A stretch of 12,872 nt of DNA from NCBI GenBank assembly GCA_020350725.1, contig CP070719.1, positions 1,876,282 through 1,889,153 of the forward strand. Reading direction: 5' to 3'. Positions 1-6,361 of the stretch are shown one piece after another. A model generated the notes under the pieces. The model did not search any database. It saw only the letters and a list, made by a program, of their open reading frames with translations, and was not told the DNA's origin. The DNA is from a bacterium (GTDB lineage Bacteria; BMS3Abin14). Position numbers and translations under genes: made by a program. Positions within the stretch are counted from its first letter, which is position 1, and the number at the start of each line of letters is the position of its first letter.

Positions 1-66
1 CCCCCTCTCCCTATCGCCCATGCGCCCCCTCGTGATGGGCTTAGTCCCCGCGTCTGCTAGGTTCCC

Positions 67-101
67 CTCTGGACGCTGGCCTCTGGACTCTGGACTATCT
101 C
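67..101. repeat. Short 7-bp tandem repeat downstream of the Lon-like protease gene
   Basis: Seen directly: the unit CTCTGGA occurs exactly at 67-73, 81-87 and 88-94. A diverged unit lies at 74-80 (CGCTGGC) and a weaker one at 95-101 (CTATCTC), all in one 7-bp register. The tract begins six bases after the stop codon of the minus-strand protease gene, on its 3' side. The units share the CTCT start with the longer array at 3203-3265 (CTCTAAT when phased the same way). Function is unknown. It does not look like a rho-independent terminator, since there is no stem and no U-run. Confidence 0.6.
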
Positions 102-106
102 TTCAC

Positions 107-2524
107 CTACTCCTCTTCTTCCTCCCTGGCCATCTCCTCCTCGTGCCCCCTGAGCTGGTCGGCCATCTCCCGCAGCCGGTCCTCCACGGCCCCATTGAAG
201 GTCCCCTCCGGGAACCGCCCGTCCTCGCCCCTCACTCCGGCCTCCCGTCCGGTCATCAGCTCGATGGCCTCGTCCATAGAGTCGACGGAGTAGATGGCGA
301 AGGTGCCCGCCCTGACGGCGTCGATGACGTCGGGCGAAAGCATGAGGTTCCTGACGTTGGCCGTGGGGATGACGACCCCCTGGGTGCCGCACAGCCCCCG
401 GTCGCGGCAGGTGTTGAAGAACCCCTCGATCTTCTCGTTGACCCCCCCGATGGGCTGGATGTTGCCGTGCTGGTCCATGGACCCGGTGATGGCCATGTCC
501 TGGCGGACCGGAACCTCGGCGATGGCCGACGTCAGGGCGAGGAGCTCGGCGGCCGTGGCGCTGTCCCCCTCGACCTCCTCGTAGGTCTGCTCGAAGGTCA
601 CCGAGGCGGTCAGGGAAAGGGGAAAATCAGAGGCGTACCGCATGGCCAGGTAGGACGATACGATCATGACCCCCTTGTTGTGGATGCTGCCTGACATCTT
701 CACCTCCCGTTCCACGTTCACCATCCCCGCCTTACCCAGGAAGACCTTCGCCGTCAGGCGGGTCGGCTTGGCGAACCGGTAGTCTCCCATGTCGTAGACC
801 GAGATCCCGTTGACCTGTCCGACCACCTGACCCTCGGTGCGGACCATGAGGGTCCCCTCCTCGATGAGTTCCCCCAGCCGTTCCTCGATCCGGCTGTACC
901 GGTAGTTCCGCTCCTCCTGGGCACCGACGACGTGATCCCTGGTCACCACGCTGTCCCCCCTCTCCCTGGCCCAGAAGGAGGCCTCCCGGATCAGGTCTGC
1001 GACCCGGTTGAACCGGGTGGTGAGCCGTTCCTTGTCCTCGGCGATCCGGGCTCCGTATTCGACCACTGCGGCCAGGGCCGACGCATCGAAGGGAAGGAGG
1101 TTCTCGTCACGGCAGTGGGTGGACACGAACAGGGCGTACTCCTCCACCGCCTCCCTGGTCCGGCTCATCGTGCTGCCGAAATCGGCCTTGACCTTGAACA
1201 GTTTGGTGAAGTCCTCGTCATGGGCCAGGAGCAGATAGTAGATGAACGGCGTGCCGAGGAGGACGATCTTGGTGTTCAGTTGGATCGGTTCCGGTTTGAG
1301 GGTGGCCGTGGAGATGGGCCGGTACTGTTCGCCGAGGTCCTCGATCTGGACGTGGCCGGCCTTTTGGCTGTTCTTGATCGCCTCCCACGCGAAGGGACTC
1401 TTGAGGACCTCGAGGGCGTCCAGGATGAGATATCCCCCGTTGGCCATGTGCAGCGCTCCGGCCTGGATCTGGGAGAAGCTGGTTGTGGCCATGCCGAACT
1501 GGATACTGTATTCCATCTTCCCGATGAGGTTGGAGAACGTCGGGTGGGCCTCCCTGACAATGGGAGCGCCCTTCTGCTGGGACATGTCCACGATGAGGTT
1601 CACCTCGTACCGCTTCAGGGGGGGCTCCCCGGTCATGATCCTGATCTCGGGCAGGATGCTCTTGTCGCCGCTCTCCAGGAAATCGGAGAAGTTGCGGAGG
1701 ATGTCCTCGAGGACGGCTTCCAGAAAACCGTGGAGCTTCTCGTTGTCCGGGTGGGCCGAAGCGATGGATTCGATGAGGGGAGCCACCGCGTTTCGGACCT
1801 GGTCTCTGGCCATGGCATCGACTCTTTTGTGGGTTTCCTCCTCTCTCCGGCGCGCCTCCCGCGTCGTCTCCTTGAGCTGCTCCCTCAGCCGGCGGATGGT
1901 CTCCTCGTAAGTTTCTCGGACCTCCTCCGGTAGGGCGTTGAAGTCTTCCTGGCTGAGCTTGTCGCCGTCCCGGAGGGGAATGAACACGTATTCGTTCTCG
2001 ATCTTCTCGAAGGAATAGTTCTCCTCCATTGCCCGTTGCTGAAATTGTTCGAGGAGGGCGGCGTTCTCCCGGGCCATCCGTTCGATGATCTCGCCCCGGC
2101 GGCCCTCGAACTCCTTGTCCTGCAGGGCCGCCGGGATGTTCTTCCTCAGAATTTCGACGAGGTCCCTCATCTGATGGGCGAATATCCTGCCCTTTCCGGC
2201 GGGAAAGGAGACGGCGAGGGGGTTGCGCGGGTTTTCAAAGTTGTTGACGTAGGCCCAATCCAGGGGAACCCCTTCGCCGGCGGCTTTCTTCTCCACCATG
2301 GCGTTTACCATGGATGATTTGCCGCACCCGGGTTCACCCACCAGAAAGAGGTTGTAGCCGGAACTGGCGATCTTGAGGCCGAAATCGATGGCCTTCAGGG
2401 CCCTTTCCTGGCCTACCGGCCTCTCCAGGGTGGGGACCTGATCGGTGCTCTCCCACGGAAGGTCCTTGACATCGCAGGTAAAACGGAGGTCCTCTGGCAG
2501 CAGGGCGTTCCTGTTCGCTTTCAT
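107..2524 (-). CDS. ATP-dependent protease, Lon family (LonB-like, AAA_32 type)
   Basis: An 805-residue protein with a P-loop (GEPGCGKS, residues 63-70) and a Walker B-like segment (LILDALE, 366-372). Between them is a long charged, probably coiled-coil insert (about 140-260). The C-terminal Lon protease domain carries the Ser-Lys dyad: Ser655 in EGDSATAAEL and Lys698 in GGVNEKIEG. Their 43-residue spacing matches classical Lon. Members of this family are cytoplasmic ATP-driven peptidases thought to degrade damaged or regulatory proteins. This type lacks the large N-terminal Lon substrate domain. The ATG at 2524 is preceded by AAGGGAG (2530-2536) with a 5-base gap, which fixes the start. The protein ends in a strongly acidic tail (about 794-805, mostly Glu). 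It is transcribed away from the polysaccharide cluster and is probably a single gene. I leave the symbol empty because naming in this family is inconsistent. Confidence 0.93.
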   Translation of the reverse strand: MKANRNALLPEDLRFTCDVKDLPWESTDQVPTLERPVGQERALKAIDFGLKIASSGYNLFLVGEPGCGKSSMVNAMVEKKAAGEGVPLDWAYVNNFENPRNPLAVSFPAGKGRIFAHQMRDLVEILRKNIPAALQDKEFEGRRGEIIERMARENAALLEQFQQRAMEENYSFEKIENEYVFIPLRDGDKLSQEDFNALPEEVRETYEETIRRLREQLKETTREARRREEETHKRVDAMARDQVRNAVAPLIESIASAHPDNEKLHGFLEAVLEDILRNFSDFLESGDKSILPEIRIMTGEPPLKRYEVNLIVDMSQQKGAPIVREAHPTFSNLIGKMEYSIQFGMATTSFSQIQAGALHMANGGYLILDALEVLKSPFAWEAIKNSQKAGHVQIEDLGEQYRPISTATLKPEPIQLNTKIVLLGTPFIYYLLLAHDEDFTKLFKVKADFGSTMSRTREAVEEYALFVSTHCRDENLLPFDASALAAVVEYGARIAEDKERLTTRFNRVADLIREASFWARERGDSVVTRDHVVGAQEERNYRYSRIEERLGELIEEGTLMVRTEGQVVGQVNGISVYDMGDYRFAKPTRLTAKVFLGKAGMVNVEREVKMSGSIHNKGVMIVSSYLAMRYASDFPLSLTASVTFEQTYEEVEGDSATAAELLALTSAIAEVPVRQDMAITGSMDQHGNIQPIGGVNEKIEGFFNTCRDRGLCGTQGVVIPTANVRNLMLSPDVIDAVRAGTFAIYSVDSMDEAIELMTGREAGVRGEDGRFPEGTFNGAVEDRLREMADQLRGHEEEMAREEEEE

Positions 2525-2781
2525 AGCGGCTCCCTTCGTGGAGGGTTGTCGTCTTCCAATCCTAATTATAGCGAAATCGGGGGGTGAGGCCAGACTTCCC
2601 TGGGGGACATGGTAAAGGGAAAGGGACAGGGAACGGGTATTATTCCGGGTCGGGCTTAAGCGGCCTTATCGCAGGATATTGAGATCAGCCCTTCCTCTCA
2701 TCCCTTCACGTCTCCATTCTTAATGGCCGGCCTCTCCTTTTCGCTTTTCCCTCCCCCCCCCTTTGCCTGTACAATGGAACC
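2525..2781. other. Divergent intergenic region between the protease gene and the small ORF
   Basis: These 257 bases separate two divergent genes. They contain the protease RBS (2530-2536) and the TATAAT listed separately. There is also a pyrimidine-rich stretch at about 2690-2724 that hints at 7-base spacing but is too degenerate to call a repeat, and a run of C residues at 2751-2761. TACAAT at 2770-2775 lies only six bases before the ATG at 2782. I see no RNA gene, operator palindrome or reading frame that looks real here. Confidence 0.5.
2565..2570 (-). promoter_or_regulatory. Candidate -10 element for the protease gene
   Basis: On the minus strand these six bases read TATAAT, a perfect sigma-70 -10 hexamer, about 40 bases upstream of the protease ATG. 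The expected -35 position (around 2588-2593, reading CTGGCC on the minus strand) matches the consensus poorly. The promoter would therefore depend on the -10 or on an activator. This is inference from consensus only. Confidence 0.45.
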
Positions 2782-3162
2782 ATGGGAAGGGAGGAGGCCA
2801 TATCCTTCATCCGGGACACCCTGGGCTGTCATTGCCCCGACAGCGTCCTTCATACCGTCTCCTTCGAGACCAGAGGCGATCCGGATGTCCTGTTCTCCCT
2901 GGTGGACCGCTGGGGAGGTGGTGCAGCAGGCGAGGTGGAGGAGGCACTCCTTGTGGGAGGTCGGCTCCTGATCCTGGTGTGCTCTGGCCTGAGGGTGACG
3001 GACGCGGCGGCGGTTCTCCACGCCGGTGTCACCCTCAGGGACCGTCAGGGCTTTCACCGATTGAGACTGGTCCTGAGGGGAGGACGTCTGAGCGAGGAAA
3101 CGCGGCGGGCGCTCCTGTCCCCCTTCGACGACAGGGTCCACATCCACCAGGTCTCTCCGTAG
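2782..3162 (+). CDS. Conserved-looking hypothetical protein, 126 aa, GCHCP motif
   Basis: I do not recognise a functional family. The protein starts with a helix-like segment, then Gly-Cys-His-Cys-Pro at residues 15-19 (IRDTLGCHCPDSVL). It continues through a hydrophobic strand (RLLILV), an RDRQGFHRLRLVL segment, and ends DDRVHIHQV. This pattern resembles small uncharacterised alpha/beta proteins that I recall only vaguely. The CxC pair could bind a metal or be redox-active; that is a guess. There is no signal peptide or membrane segment, so it is probably cytoplasmic. The start lacks a clear Shine-Dalgarno sequence, and the in-frame upstream sequence is open but without a better start. It is divergent from the protease gene and separated from wzm by a repeat tract, so it is probably not part of the export operon. 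A longer minus-strand ORF covers the same bases; I prefer this one for its plausible protein composition. Confidence 0.6.
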   Translation: MGREEAISFIRDTLGCHCPDSVLHTVSFETRGDPDVLFSLVDRWGGGAAGEVEEALLVGGRLLILVCSGLRVTDAAAVLHAGVTLRDRQGFHRLRLVLRGGRLSEETRRALLSPFDDRVHIHQVSP

Positions 3163-3202
3163 AGGATCCATTATCGTTTCAAAGGTGCCCGTGCCCCCCC
3201 TC

Positions 3203-3265
3203 TCCAATCTCTTATCTCCAATCTCTAGTTTCTAATCTCTAATCTCTAATATCTAATATCCATTC
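3203..3265. repeat. Nine-unit heptanucleotide tandem array (consensus TCTAATC)
   Basis: Seen directly: nine consecutive 7-bp units in one register, no gaps. Units 5 and 6 (3231-3244) are exact TCTAATC. Units 7 and 8 (3245-3258) are TCTAATA. Units 1 and 3 are TCCAATC. Units 2, 4 and 9 differ at one or two positions from one of these. The array lies 34 bases before the wzm start, is far richer in A+T than its surroundings, and codes for nothing obvious. Period-7 arrays are known as STRR sequences in filamentous cyanobacteria, but I know of no named family with this unit. Confidence 0.8.
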
Positions 3266-3299
3266 TCCCCCTGTACATGCCGAAAGGTTTTCTGTTAAT

Positions 3300-4190
3300 A
3301 TGTCAAAATTAACAAATTGGCGTTTTTGGTATTGGCCGGGAAAAGTAAAAGCTTTTATGGGAACCGAAGAGAGTTTTGACACCGTCATAGAGCCCGGAAG
3401 GGGAATGAAACATTACTGGGCAGAACTCTGGCAGTACAGGGGTCTTTTCTACTTCCTGGCCTGGCGAGACATCCTGGTTCGCTACAAGCAGACGGTCATC
3501 GGGGTCGCCTGGAGCGTGATCAAACCCCTTTTGACGATGGTCGTCCTCACTGTTGTCTTCGGGAAACTGGCCCGGCTCCCCTCCGGTGGGGTGCCCTATC
3601 CCATCCTGGTGTTCGCTGCCATGCTCCCGTGGCAGATGTTCTCCAGTACGCTCATGGCGAGCAGCAATTCCCTCGTCGGCAACACCAATCTCCTGTCCAA
3701 GGTGTATTTCCCCCGGCTCATCGTCCCGTCGAGTACCGCCATCGTCAGCCTGGTGGATTTTGCTGTTTCCTTCGTCATTCTGGCCGGACTGATGGTGTGG
3801 TACCGGCATGCGGTCACCTGGAGGATCCTGGCCCTTCCCCTGTTTATCCTGCTGGCCATGATCACGGCCCTGGGTTTCGGATACCTGTTTTCGGCCCTGA
3901 ACGTCAGATACAGGGATTTCCGACATATGGTTCCCTTCATGGTCCAGTTCGGGCTGTATATCTCGCCGGTCGGTTTTTCCACCCAGGTCGTTCCTGAGAA
4001 CTGGAGGCTGGCCTATTCGATCAACCCGATGGTCGGGGTTATCGATGGTTTCCGCTGGGCGCTGCTCGGCAAGGGCTTCGGTTTCTATCTCCCTGGTTTC
4101 TTACTGTCCGTCGCCTTTACCGTGCTTATTTTTTGGCTCGGACTGACCTATTTCAGGAGGCTGGAGCGGACCTTCGCTGATGTCATCTGA
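3300..4190 (+). CDS. wzm: Polysaccharide ABC exporter, permease subunit (Wzm-like, ABC-2 type)
   Basis: A 296-residue integral membrane protein of the ABC-2 polysaccharide family, the channel half of a Wzm/Wzt exporter that moves lipid-linked glycan across the cytoplasmic membrane. The amphipathic lead-in VIEPGRG (29-35) and WRDILVRYKQT (55-65) precede about six hydrophobic segments (roughly 68-88, 98-118, 145-168, 174-196, 210-230, 263-283). The segment NVRYRDFRHM (201-210) just before the fifth helix is characteristic of the family. The partner ATPase follows after 96 bases. The start is uncertain: the ATG at 3300 has only a distant AAAGG, while an ATG at 3357 would give the usual short leader before VIEPG. 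The first 60 coding bases are strikingly AT-rich compared with the rest. Its substrate (O-antigen, capsule or another glycan) cannot be told from the sequence. Confidence 0.92.
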   Translation: MSKLTNWRFWYWPGKVKAFMGTEESFDTVIEPGRGMKHYWAELWQYRGLFYFLAWRDILVRYKQTVIGVAWSVIKPLLTMVVLTVVFGKLARLPSGGVPYPILVFAAMLPWQMFSSTLMASSNSLVGNTNLLSKVYFPRLIVPSSTAIVSLVDFAVSFVILAGLMVWYRHAVTWRILALPLFILLAMITALGFGYLFSALNVRYRDFRHMVPFMVQFGLYISPVGFSTQVVPENWRLAYSINPMVGVIDGFRWALLGKGFGFYLPGFLLSVAFTVLIFWLGLTYFRRLERTFADVI

Positions 4191-4201
4191 GATCTGACCT
4201 A

Positions 4202-4274
4202 TTGATGGAAGATGGTGAATTGAAAATGGAGATCGGAAAATATAAGGCTGATCGGTCTTTTCCGATCTCCATTT
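4202..4274. repeat. Perfect 17-bp inverted repeat with heptad-like flank, between wzm and wzt
   Basis: Bases 4224-4240 are the exact reverse complement of 4258-4274, with a 17-base spacer (4241-4257). Each arm contains GGAGATCGG or its complement. No U-run follows, so this is not a classical rho-independent terminator, though the RNA could fold into a strong hairpin. Left of the arm, 4202-4236 falls into loose 7-base units built around GAAGATG (on the other strand CATCTTC), a period shared with the arrays at 67-101 and 3203-3265. The right arm ends 12 bases before the wzt ATG, where no Shine-Dalgarno is visible. The hairpin could modulate wzt translation, protect the wzm mRNA end, or be a small mobile-repeat remnant. 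Confidence 0.75.
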
Positions 4275-4286
4275 CCCCCGACTGAT

Positions 4287-5597
4287 ATGACGACTGTAAT
4301 CAAAGTCGAAAACCTCTCCAAGAGATACATCATCGGCCACCGGCGGGAGGCCTCCTATGGAACCCTCCGGGACAGTCTCACCGAGGGGGGGAAAGGCCTG
4401 GCCCGCAGGCTCCTCCATCCGTTTCGCTCCTCGGCCGGTCATGCCTTCACCGGAATGCCGGATACGGAGGAGTTCTGGGCCCTCAAGGGGATCTCCTTCG
4501 ATGTCCAGCAGGGGGACAGGATAGGCATCCTGGGCCGGAACGGGGCGGGGAAGACCACCCTGCTCAAGGTCCTGAGCCGGATCACGGAACCCACGGAGGG
4601 ACGTGCCTCCATCAGGGGGAGGATCTCCAGCCTCCTGGAGGTGGGGACCGGTTTCCATCCGGAACTGACGGGAAGGGAGAACATCTTCCTCAACGGCGCG
4701 ATCCTCGGCATGGGGCGGGAGGAGATCAGGGGGAAATTCGACGAGATCGTCGCCTTCGCGGAGGTGGAGAAATTCCTCGACACGCCGGTGAAGAGGTACT
4801 CCAGCGGCATGTACGTGCGGCTGGCCTTCGCGGTGGCGGCCCACCTGGAGCCGGAGATCCTGGTCGTCGACGAGGTCCTGGCGGTCGGCGATGCGGCCTT
4901 TCAGAAGAAATGTCTGGGAAAGATGGAGGACGTGAGCCGGGAGGGAAGAACCATCCTCTTCGTGAGCCATAACATGGGGGCGATCAGAAACCTGTGCCGG
5001 AAGGCCATCTGGCTGCATGGCGGCATACTGAAGAAGCTGGGCCCGGTTGAGCAGGTCATATCGGATTATCTTCTTGACTCCCAGGGGCCCATGGCCATCT
5101 CCCTCGACCAGAGAAGGGACAGGAAGGGCACCGGGGATCTGAGGTGTGAAAACATCGGTTTCTATGGCCGGGACGGCAGGGAGGTCCAGGCCTTCACCAG
5201 TGGCCAGACGGCAAGGATCGTATTTCACTTCCGGAACCGGTCGGGAAATGATCTGCGGAACGTGCATCTGTCCATCGGGATCGATGACCAGGCGGGCCAG
5301 AGGATCACCCTTCTGGACAGCGAAGTCGTGGGACAGAACGCGTCCCTGAGCGCCGCGGGGGATCACCGGTTGGAGGTGACCGTTGATCGGCTGCCCCTCA
5401 TCCCGGGCAGGTACGGCTTCACCGTATACTGTGCCGTGAACGGGGAGGTGGCGGACTGGATTCAGAACGCCGGATCCTTCGAGGTCATCTCCGGGCCTTT
5501 CTTCGACACGGGAAAGATGCCGCCGCCGGGACAGGGGAATTTCCTCCTCGACTGCACGTTCCGCCACCTTGAGCCGGATGACCGCAGTGATGGGTGA
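4287..5597 (+). CDS. wzt: Polysaccharide ABC exporter, ATP-binding subunit with C-terminal glycan-binding domain (Wzt-like)
   Basis: A 436-residue peripheral ATPase that powers the Wzm channel. The nucleotide-binding domain (about 1-250) has the Walker A GRNGAGKT (83-90), the signature YSSGMYVRLA (171-180), Walker B ILVVDE (191-196) and the H-loop histidine His228 in LFVSHNM. The phrase FWALKGISFDV (63-73) and the GTGFHPELTGREN region are typical of polysaccharide exporters. Residues about 270-430 form a beta-rich extension like the Wzt C-terminal domain. In E. coli O9a that domain binds the modified non-reducing chain end and so couples chain termination to export. Its presence suggests that this glycan also carries a recognisable end group. 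The ATG at 4287 lacks a Shine-Dalgarno sequence and follows the inverted repeat closely. The 3' end overlaps the next gene, so expression is probably coupled. Confidence 0.94.
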   Translation: MTTVIKVENLSKRYIIGHRREASYGTLRDSLTEGGKGLARRLLHPFRSSAGHAFTGMPDTEEFWALKGISFDVQQGDRIGILGRNGAGKTTLLKVLSRITEPTEGRASIRGRISSLLEVGTGFHPELTGRENIFLNGAILGMGREEIRGKFDEIVAFAEVEKFLDTPVKRYSSGMYVRLAFAVAAHLEPEILVVDEVLAVGDAAFQKKCLGKMEDVSREGRTILFVSHNMGAIRNLCRKAIWLHGGILKKLGPVEQVISDYLLDSQGPMAISLDQRRDRKGTGDLRCENIGFYGRDGREVQAFTSGQTARIVFHFRNRSGNDLRNVHLSIGIDDQAGQRITLLDSEVVGQNASLSAAGDHRLEVTVDRLPLIPGRYGFTVYCAVNGEVADWIQNAGSFEVISGPFFDTGKMPPPGQGNFLLDCTFRHLEPDDRSDG

Positions 5598-6330
5598 GAA
5601 AGGACCACTGAGAAGATACGTGAGGGAGTCGAGGGCCCTGAAGAGGGATTACCCTCGCTCATTCCACCCCCTTCAGCTGGTGGTCACCTATCCTCGGTGG
5701 AGGAGGTGCCTGACAGGGGGTGTCGATGCTCTGGAGGACCAGCAGCCCTGGATCACTTTTTCGGCCATCCGGTTCCTGGACCGGTTCCTGACCCGCGATA
5801 TGAGGGTGTTCGAGTACGGAACGGGGGGGTCGACCCTCTATTTCGCCAGGAGGGTGGACCACGTGGTGTCGGTGGAACACGATGGGATCTGGCTGGACCG
5901 GGTGGCAGACGCCATGTCGGGCAACGGGCTGAGTAACAGGACCCACCGGCTGATCCATCAAGAGGACAGCGGATCTCACCCCCATCAGGATCCCGCCGAC
6001 CCCGACTCCTACACCTCCAGCGACCCGTCATTGAGAGAAAAAAGCTTCCGGCAGTACGCTTCCGCGATCGACGGTTATGGCGACGGCTATTTCGACCTCG
6101 TTCTGGTCGACGGCCGGGCCCGGCCCTCCTGCTTCAAGCACGCCGTCGCCAAGGAGGGGGGTGGAGGCTGCGTCCTCTGGGACAACACGGACCGGCCCCA
6201 CTACCGAAAGGCCATGGACCTCGCGCCGCCAGGGTACAGGCTCGTCGACTTTCCCGGCCCCTCTCCCTATGTGCCCTTTTTTACCCGGACGACCGGCTGG
6301 ATAGTTCCGGATGCGGGGCCGGGGGGCTGA
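5578..6330 (+). CDS. Class I SAM-dependent methyltransferase
   Basis: A 250-residue cytoplasmic protein with a Rossmann methyltransferase core. The SAM-binding motif I is FEYGTGGST (78-86), followed by an acidic residue at the end of strand 2 (Glu100 in VVSVEHD). The strand-4 motif is FDLVLVDGRAR (172-182), and DNTDR (202-206) follows the next strand. It also has an internal segment rich in Asp, Pro and Ser (138-150) that I associate with methyltransferases of cell-surface glycan clusters; this is from memory. It overlaps the end of wzt in a different frame, so it is very likely co-translated and dedicated to the exported glycan. The target may be a sugar hydroxyl, possibly the chain terminus. 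Alternative starts are TTG at 5569 and ATG at 5590; none has a strong RBS. The Gly-rich stretch before strand 5 (EGGGG) is slightly unusual but does not touch the motifs. Confidence 0.82.
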   Translation: MTAVMGEKGPLRRYVRESRALKRDYPRSFHPLQLVVTYPRWRRCLTGGVDALEDQQPWITFSAIRFLDRFLTRDMRVFEYGTGGSTLYFARRVDHVVSVEHDGIWLDRVADAMSGNGLSNRTHRLIHQEDSGSHPHQDPADPDSYTSSDPSLREKSFRQYASAIDGYGDGYFDLVLVDGRARPSCFKHAVAKEGGGGCVLWDNTDRPHYRKAMDLAPPGYRLVDFPGPSPYVPFFTRTTGWIVPDAGPGG

Positions 6331-6361
6331 GGCGGATGGTGGCTGGGGATCGTCGGACGCC

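Noticed and set aside
16-40. GCCCAT/ATGGGC stem as terminator of the protease gene
   Set aside because: Only six base pairs with a 13-base loop and no U-run on the minus-strand side.
932-1933. A 333-codon plus-strand frame inside the protease gene
   Set aside because: It is an antisense shadow of the Lon-like gene. The minus strand shows a P-loop and the Ser-Lys dyad in a single 805-residue frame.
2698-3207. A 169-codon minus-strand frame covering the small plus-strand gene
   Set aside because: Low-complexity composition (Gln, Gly, Asp, Lys) without secondary-structure pattern; the plus-strand frame gives a more protein-like product.
3203-3265. Could the tandem units be a CRISPR array or a degraded one?
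   Set aside because: Units are 7 bp and directly adjacent without spacers, and no cas genes are near.
4101-5567. A 488-codon open frame on the minus strand opposite wzm and wzt
   Set aside because: Its protein is full of Pro, Gly, Arg, His and Asp with no family features, as expected for the antisense frame of a GC-rich gene. The plus strand carries the unmistakable ABC ATPase motifs.
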